Shown here one piece after another: positions 60,374 to 64,000 of a stretch of 64,000 nucleotides of DNA; the first letter of the stretch is position 1; every line of letters starts with the position of its first letter. The position numbers and the translations under genes were made by a program. The stretch is taken from the NCBI GenBank assembly GCA_963818775.1, contig CAWFUF010000029.1, positions 1 through 64,000 of the forward strand, read 5' to 3'. The DNA comes from JAMXLO01 sp963818775 (GTDB lineage Bacteria; Pseudomonadota; Alphaproteobacteria; Acetobacterales; Acetobacteraceae). Under the pieces are notes generated by a model. The model saw nothing but the letters and a program-made list of their open reading frames with translations. It ran no database searches and was not told where the DNA came from.

Positions 60374-61778
60374 AGAAATCTGGCGTCTGGTCGATGCCAG
60401 GAAGGACGACTTCGAGGCGCTCAGCGATCGCGTCTGGGGCATGCCGGAACTCTGTTATAGCGAATTCCGTTCCTGCGCCGAGCACACCGCGATGCTGGAG
60501 CAGCACGGGTTTCGCGTGACAAGGGACGTCGCCGGCATTCCCACGGCAGTGATGGGGGAATCAGGCGAAGGCGGTCCGGTGATCGCCATCCTCGGCGAAT
60601 ACGACGCACTCCCCGGCCTCAGCCAGGAAGCCGGCGTGGCCGAACCAAAGCCGCTGCCGGGTGATGGCTATGGACACGGCTGCGGTCACAACCTGCTGGG
60701 GTCCGCGTCGATGCTGGCAGCCGCGGCGGTAAAGGACTATCTGGCGACGCACGGCATCAAGGGTCGCGTGCGCTACTACGGCTGTCCCGCTGAAGAAGGT
60801 GGCGCTGCGAAGGGCTTCATGGCGCGCGCCGGTGCGTTCAGCGATGTGGACGTCGCGATCTCCTGGCACCCCGCGGCGTTCGCAGGCGTGACCGAGGCGG
60901 TGTCGCTCGCCAACACGCGCATCGACTTCACATTCCATGGCCGCGCGTCGCATGCCGCCGCCGCGCCGCATCTCGGGCGCAGCGCGCTCGATGCAGTGGA
61001 GCTGATGAATGTCGGCGTGAACTACATGCGCGAGCACATGCCATCCGATGCGCGTGTGCACTACGCGCTGCTGGACGCGGGCGGCATCGCGCCCAACGTC
61101 GTGCAGGCGCGCGCTAAGGTGCGTTACCTGATCCGTGCCCGCGACCTGCCCGAGCTGACGCGACTTATCGAGCGCGTGCGCAAGATCGCCGACGGAGCCG
61201 CGCTGATGACTGAGACGCGGGTGGAATTGCAGGTGGTCAGCGCGGTGTCCAACCTGCTGGCGAACACGCCACTGGAACGCGCGATGCACGACAATCTCCA
61301 GCGCCTCGGGCCGCCGCCGTTCGACGATGCGGACCGCGCATTCGCAGCCAAGATCCAGGCGACACTGACCGATGAGGATATCGAGGCAGCGTATCGCCGC
61401 GTCGGGCTGCCGACGCAGCACGATGTGCCGCTGTGCGACCAGATCGTCCCGCTGGATGCAAAGAGCGCGCCGATGATGGGTTCGACCGATGTCGGCGACG
61501 TGAGCTGGGTGGTGCCGACGGTGCAGGCTCGCGGCGCCACCTACGCGATCGGCACGCCAGGCCATTCGTGGCAACTCACCGCACAGGGCAAAATGCCGAC
61601 CGCACACAAAGGACTGGTGCACGTGGCGAAGGTGATGGCCGGCACCGCCGTCGATGTGATCCAGGACGAGGTGCTCCTGGCACGCGCGAAGGCGGATCAT
61701 CAGGCGCGCATCAGCCGCAATCCGTACGTTTGCCCGCTGCCCGACGATCTGGAGCCGCCTATCAAGATGTCGGCGTGA
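60360..61778 (+). CDS. M20-family amidohydrolase (AbgB-like)
   Basis: A 472-residue peptidase M20 family enzyme close to p-aminobenzoyl-glutamate hydrolase subunit B. Metal residues lie in GEYDALPGLSQ (about 80), DGYGHGCGHNLLGSA (about 100), CPAEEGGAAKGFMARAGAF (about 143) and SWHPAAF. The dimerisation insert follows (FTFHGRASHAAAAPHLGRSALDAVELM). ATG 60360 follows GAGGAG and overlaps tag by 14 bases. No AbgA partner is present, so another N-acyl amino acid or peptide substrate is possible. Confidence 0.9.
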   Translation: MQNTEEIWRLVDARKDDFEALSDRVWGMPELCYSEFRSCAEHTAMLEQHGFRVTRDVAGIPTAVMGESGEGGPVIAILGEYDALPGLSQEAGVAEPKPLPGDGYGHGCGHNLLGSASMLAAAAVKDYLATHGIKGRVRYYGCPAEEGGAAKGFMARAGAFSDVDVAISWHPAAFAGVTEAVSLANTRIDFTFHGRASHAAAAPHLGRSALDAVELMNVGVNYMREHMPSDARVHYALLDAGGIAPNVVQARAKVRYLIRARDLPELTRLIERVRKIADGAALMTETRVELQVVSAVSNLLANTPLERAMHDNLQRLGPPPFDDADRAFAAKIQATLTDEDIEAAYRRVGLPTQHDVPLCDQIVPLDAKSAPMMGSTDVGDVSWVVPTVQARGATYAIGTPGHSWQLTAQGKMPTAHKGLVHVAKVMAGTAVDVIQDEVLLARAKADHQARISRNPYVCPLPDDLEPPIKMSA

Positions 61779-61842
61779 CTGACCCGTCATTGCGAGTTCC
61801 ACACCCGCCTGGCGGCGGACCCGCGCTGGATGAGACCGGTAT

Positions 61843-61879
61843 TCGTCATGGCCGGCGAAGGCCAGCCATCCACGCCTTC
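61843..61879. repeat. Dispersed palindromic repeat, family 2, copy 4 (degenerate)
   Basis: GTCATGGCCGGC-GAA-GGCCAGCCATCCACGCC. The flanks match the other copies but the arms carry one mismatch. In the gap after the amidohydrolase. Confidence 0.55.
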
Positions 61880-62034
61880 CCTTGATGCGCGCGGCACAGT
61901 CTGCTCGTGGCTTCTTGATAGCTGATCAACTCAATCTCCATCGAGTGCGTTACTTGGTGGAGCTTGCTTTGTTGCTTCGCTTCTCGCAATGACAGGGTGT
62001 TCGGGTTCGCGTGTTTAGGCGTTCGGCGCCAGAT

Positions 62035-62247
62035 CCAACCACGACCGGATCGCGCGTCAATTTCCGCCGCCGCTTTCGGCGGTGAAGCCGATGTCGATCA
62101 CTACCGCCCGGTCGGCGTTCTTCGCCACCCAGACGAAATAGTCCATCGGCATCGGGTCGTCGTGCGATAGCCGCCGATGAATTGCTCGGCCCGCCGCGCC
62201 TCACGCGTGGCGTAGCGAATTGCGAAGACCTCGTACTCCGCCGACAT
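62035..62247 (-). pseudogene. 5' remnant of a metallo-beta-lactamase-fold hydrolase (AHL-lactonase-like)
   Basis: ATG 62247 starts SAEYEVFAIRYATREARRAEQFIGG, the N-terminus typical of N-acyl-homoserine-lactonase-type MBL proteins. The frame then shifts and reads HDDPMPMDYFVWVAKNADRAVVIDIGFTAE. A further shift gives RRRKLTRDPVV before the match ends. The catalytic HxHxDH region is gone. Its ATG overlaps the stop of the LLM oxidoreductase gene by one base, so it was once a coupled second gene. Beyond it (61779-62035) are repeats and no gene. Confidence 0.7.
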
Positions 62248-63278
62248 CAGGCATCCTCCGGCGCCGGCGCGATCGCCGGCCTCACATGACGATCGAATAG
62301 CTCCACCGATTGCAGCGCCTCGTCGCACGTGATGTCACCGAATGCGAAGCGGCAGAGCAGGTAGTTCAGCCCACCGTCATCGATCGACGTCTGCACGAAC
62401 TCGCGCACATGCTCCGGTGTCCCGGCGACCGCGCGGCCTTGCGCCTCCGCTTCCTCGAACCGCTCAGGGAACAGTGCATTGGGATTAGGCAACTGCATAT
62501 TGTGCTTGCGCCAGAGCACCAGGAAGCTGTCGCGCCACTTACGGTAGCCGCGCTGCGCGATCTCCAGTGCCTCCTTGCGAGTCTCGGCAATCACGATGTG
62601 GCGGCTGACGCCCATCAGCGGCATCTCGTCCGCCGGGTTGCCCAGCGCCGCCCACTCGGCGCGGTAGCGGTCGGTGATCGCACGCATCCCCTTGCCGCCG
62701 AGATTGGCGACGACGTTGACCCGGCGCTCCGCCGCCCACGGCACGCCGTCCGGTCGGCCGATACCATACCAAAGTGGCGGATGCGGCTGCTGCAGCGGCG
62801 TCAGCTCCATCGGCACATTGGCGTAGCGGTAGTATTTCCCCTCGAAGCTCAGTTCCTTGTTGGTCATGCCACGCAGAATCACTTCAAGCGCCTCGGCGTA
62901 CATCGCCGGCGCGGTGTCCGGATCGATGCCGAAGTATCGCAGCTCGATCGGCGAAATCCCACGCCCTACCCCGAGCAGAAAGCGTCCGCCGCTCATCTGA
63001 TCGAGCATGCAGATCTCTTCCAACAGCTTCAGCGGATGGTAGAGCGGCAGCAGATATACCAGCGGCCCAAAGCGCAACCGCTTCGTGCGCTCTGCCACCG
63101 CGGCCAACCAGACACCGGGCGACGGCGCGACGCCGAGCGGCGTCGCATGATGTTCAGCGACGTGATAGCCGTAGAAACCGGCGCGGTCGTACGCCTCCAC
63201 CAACCGCAGTCGATCTGCATAGAATTGGTCGAGCGACACCGGTCCACGATCCATGTGGTCGAACACGCCGAACTGCAT
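62247..63278 (-). CDS. LLM-class flavin-dependent oxidoreductase
   Basis: A 343-residue luciferase-like (F420 or FMN) monooxygenase/oxidoreductase. It starts MQFGVFDHMDRGPVSLDQFYADRLRLVEAYDRAGFYGYHVAEHH, then APSPGVWLAAVAERTKRLRFGPLVYLLPLYHPLKLLEEICMLDQMSGGR and GVGRGISPIEL. ATG 63278 follows AAGGAGG at nine bases and is clearly the start; a longer frame to 63410 lacks homology. Coupled to the MBL pseudogene. Divergent from the AhpD-like gene. Substrate unknown. Confidence 0.92.
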   Translation of the reverse strand: MQFGVFDHMDRGPVSLDQFYADRLRLVEAYDRAGFYGYHVAEHHATPLGVAPSPGVWLAAVAERTKRLRFGPLVYLLPLYHPLKLLEEICMLDQMSGGRFLLGVGRGISPIELRYFGIDPDTAPAMYAEALEVILRGMTNKELSFEGKYYRYANVPMELTPLQQPHPPLWYGIGRPDGVPWAAERRVNVVANLGGKGMRAITDRYRAEWAALGNPADEMPLMGVSRHIVIAETRKEALEIAQRGYRKWRDSFLVLWRKHNMQLPNPNALFPERFEEAEAQGRAVAGTPEHVREFVQTSIDDGGLNYLLCRFAFGDITCDEALQSVELFDRHVRPAIAPAPEDA

Positions 63279-63408
63279 CGAACAGACCTCCTTGGGGTTC
63301 ACCGTCGAGCCTGCCGCATGCGGTTGGTACGGTCGAGTCCAAGAGGTTTGGACTGGCAGCAGCACGACGCGATCACCATTCCTGGCTCTGTCAGCGATGG
63401 AGGCCGAC

Positions 63409-63861
63409 ATGCAGCCACGAATCGATACCGCACGCGTCAGCCAGGATGCCTACAAGGCCATGCTGGGCCTGCAATCCTACGTCAATTCGAGCGATCTGGA
63501 ACCACAGTTGAAAGAACTGGTGAAGATCCGCACCTCGCAGATCAACGGCTGCGCGTTCTGCCTGCACATGCACACGCGCGACGCACGCAAGGCCGGCAAG
63601 TCACAGGAGCGCCTCGATCTGATCGGTGCATGGCGTGAGGCGCCCGTATTCTCGCCACGTGAGCGCGCCGCGCTGGCATGGACCGAGTCGGTCACCCGCG
63701 TCGCCGATACCCACGTACCGGACGACGTCTACGAAACGGCGCGAGCCGAGTTCAGCGAGCGCGAGTTGGTCGATCTCACGATGGCGGTGGTGGCGATCAA
63801 CGGCTGGAACCGGTTGATGGTCGCGTTCCGGGTTCCACCCGCCGTATTGCGCAACGCCTGA
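63409..63861 (+). CDS. AhpD-like carboxymuconolactone-decarboxylase-family protein
   Basis: A 150-residue alkylhydroperoxidase/CMD-family protein. The redox motif is SQINGCAFCLHMHTRDARKAG (Cys-x2-Cys with the nearby His), followed by WREAPVFSPRERAALAWTESVTRV. ATG 63409 follows GGAGG at six bases; ATG 63397 is in frame but overlaps that site. Divergent from the LLM oxidoreductase, 130 bases between. A peroxide- or thiol-stress role is usual for the family. Confidence 0.92.
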   Translation: MQPRIDTARVSQDAYKAMLGLQSYVNSSDLEPQLKELVKIRTSQINGCAFCLHMHTRDARKAGKSQERLDLIGAWREAPVFSPRERAALAWTESVTRVADTHVPDDVYETARAEFSERELVDLTMAVVAINGWNRLMVAFRVPPAVLRNA

Positions 63862-63867
63862 GCCGGC

Positions 63868-64000
63868 TCAGTGCCGCGGCTCTGACGCCATCTGCCGCAA
63901 GGCGACGCCGTCGCAGATCGTAATGCGACCGGGCTCGACGGTGACGGTGCCCTCGCGGCGCAGATGCGCCAGTAGCCGGCACACCGTCTCGATCGTCAGC
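63868..64000 (-). CDS. Crp/Fnr-family regulator, C-terminal part (partial)
   Basis: The last 43 residues of a gene that continues past the window end. The minus strand reads LTIETVCRLLAHLRREGTVTVEPGRITICDG, the recognition helix and wing of a Crp/Fnr helix-turn-helix, then VALRQMASEPRH and TGA at 63870-63868. The stop lies six bases from that of the convergent AhpD-like gene. The effector domain is outside the window, so it cannot be told whether it is an oxygen (Fnr), nitric oxide or cyclic-nucleotide type. Confidence 0.8.
   Translation of the reverse strand, partial: LTIETVCRLLAHLRREGTVTVEPGRITICDGVALRQMASEPRH

Noticed and set aside
1..64000. CRISPR array, prophage, insertion sequence or origin
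   Set aside because: No regularly spaced repeats, transposase, integrase, phage structural gene or DnaA-box cluster was seen on either strand.

Overview
The window is GC-rich, gene-dense DNA from an alphaproteobacterium, most likely of the Rhodospirillales/Acetobacteraceae type. This is inferred from the overall gene complement: the recG / sdhE-mfd arrangement, a DUF3126 protein, a paired acyl-CoA dehydrogenase locus, abundant short overlaps and GTG starts. It is chromosomal and mostly housekeeping or catabolic. There is one tRNA gene, Arg(UCU), and no rRNA, CRISPR array, prophage or classical insertion sequence.

Layout. 1-3.4 kb: korAB (2-oxoacid:ferredoxin oxidoreductase), with korA carrying frameshifts, then a decayed solute-binding-protein gene and a truncated secreted-protein fragment. 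3.6-11.9 kb: arylamine N-acetyltransferase; an ArsR/SRPBCC/DUF1801 cluster; small proteins and dodecin; a two-subunit acyl-CoA dehydrogenase; a creatininase-family amidohydrolase; a DHFR-like protein; DUF3126; a single-domain response regulator. 12-19 kb: tRNA-Arg, a large secreted coiled-coil/proline-rich protein, a Wza-type export lipoprotein, parE, an ion channel preceded by a coiled-coil gene, and a glycine-zipper lipoprotein. 19.9-24.5 kb: a frameshifted unknown gene, a TauE-type transporter, and a divergent HtrA protease / catalytically dead protease homologue / LuxR-type regulator cluster. 24.5-31 kb: DUF4336, homoserine dehydrogenase, a GT4 glycosyltransferase opposite trehalose-6-phosphate synthase, a second glycine-zipper lipoprotein and SMP-30. 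31-41.4 kb: CDF metal exporter, PaaE-type reductase, YjbQ, PAS protein, GST, DsbA-like protein, mfd, sdhE, recG. 41.4-41.9 kb: a GxxExxY-type gene, frameshifted, bracketed by 39-bp inverted repeats. 42-49 kb: homogentisate dioxygenase-like protein, class II aldolase, an ABC ATPase/permease/GldG/DUF4340/NUDIX operon. 49-54 kb: AI-2E transporter plus membrane phosphoesterase, HAD lipoprotein, MsrP with a small membrane partner. 54-64 kb: D-cysteine desulfhydrase, MetE-like protein, NUDIX/PdxY, a peptide-binding protein, Tag, an M20 amidohydrolase, an MBL pseudogene, an LLM flavin oxidoreductase, an AhpD-like protein and the 3' end of a Crp/Fnr regulator.

Two families of short dispersed palindromic repeats run through the window. 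One (CTCCC-GCAAG-GGGAG core, five copies) has been incorporated into gene boundaries: it encodes the last residues of SdhE and of a NUDIX protein and lies where the ribosome-binding sites of mfd and tag should be. The most unusual protein-level observation is the HtrA / pseudo-protease / LuxR cluster. Several genes (korA, the gene at 19.9 kb, the GxxExxY gene, the solute-binding and MBL remnants) carry indels, some at homopolymers, so real decay and sequencing error have to be separated.
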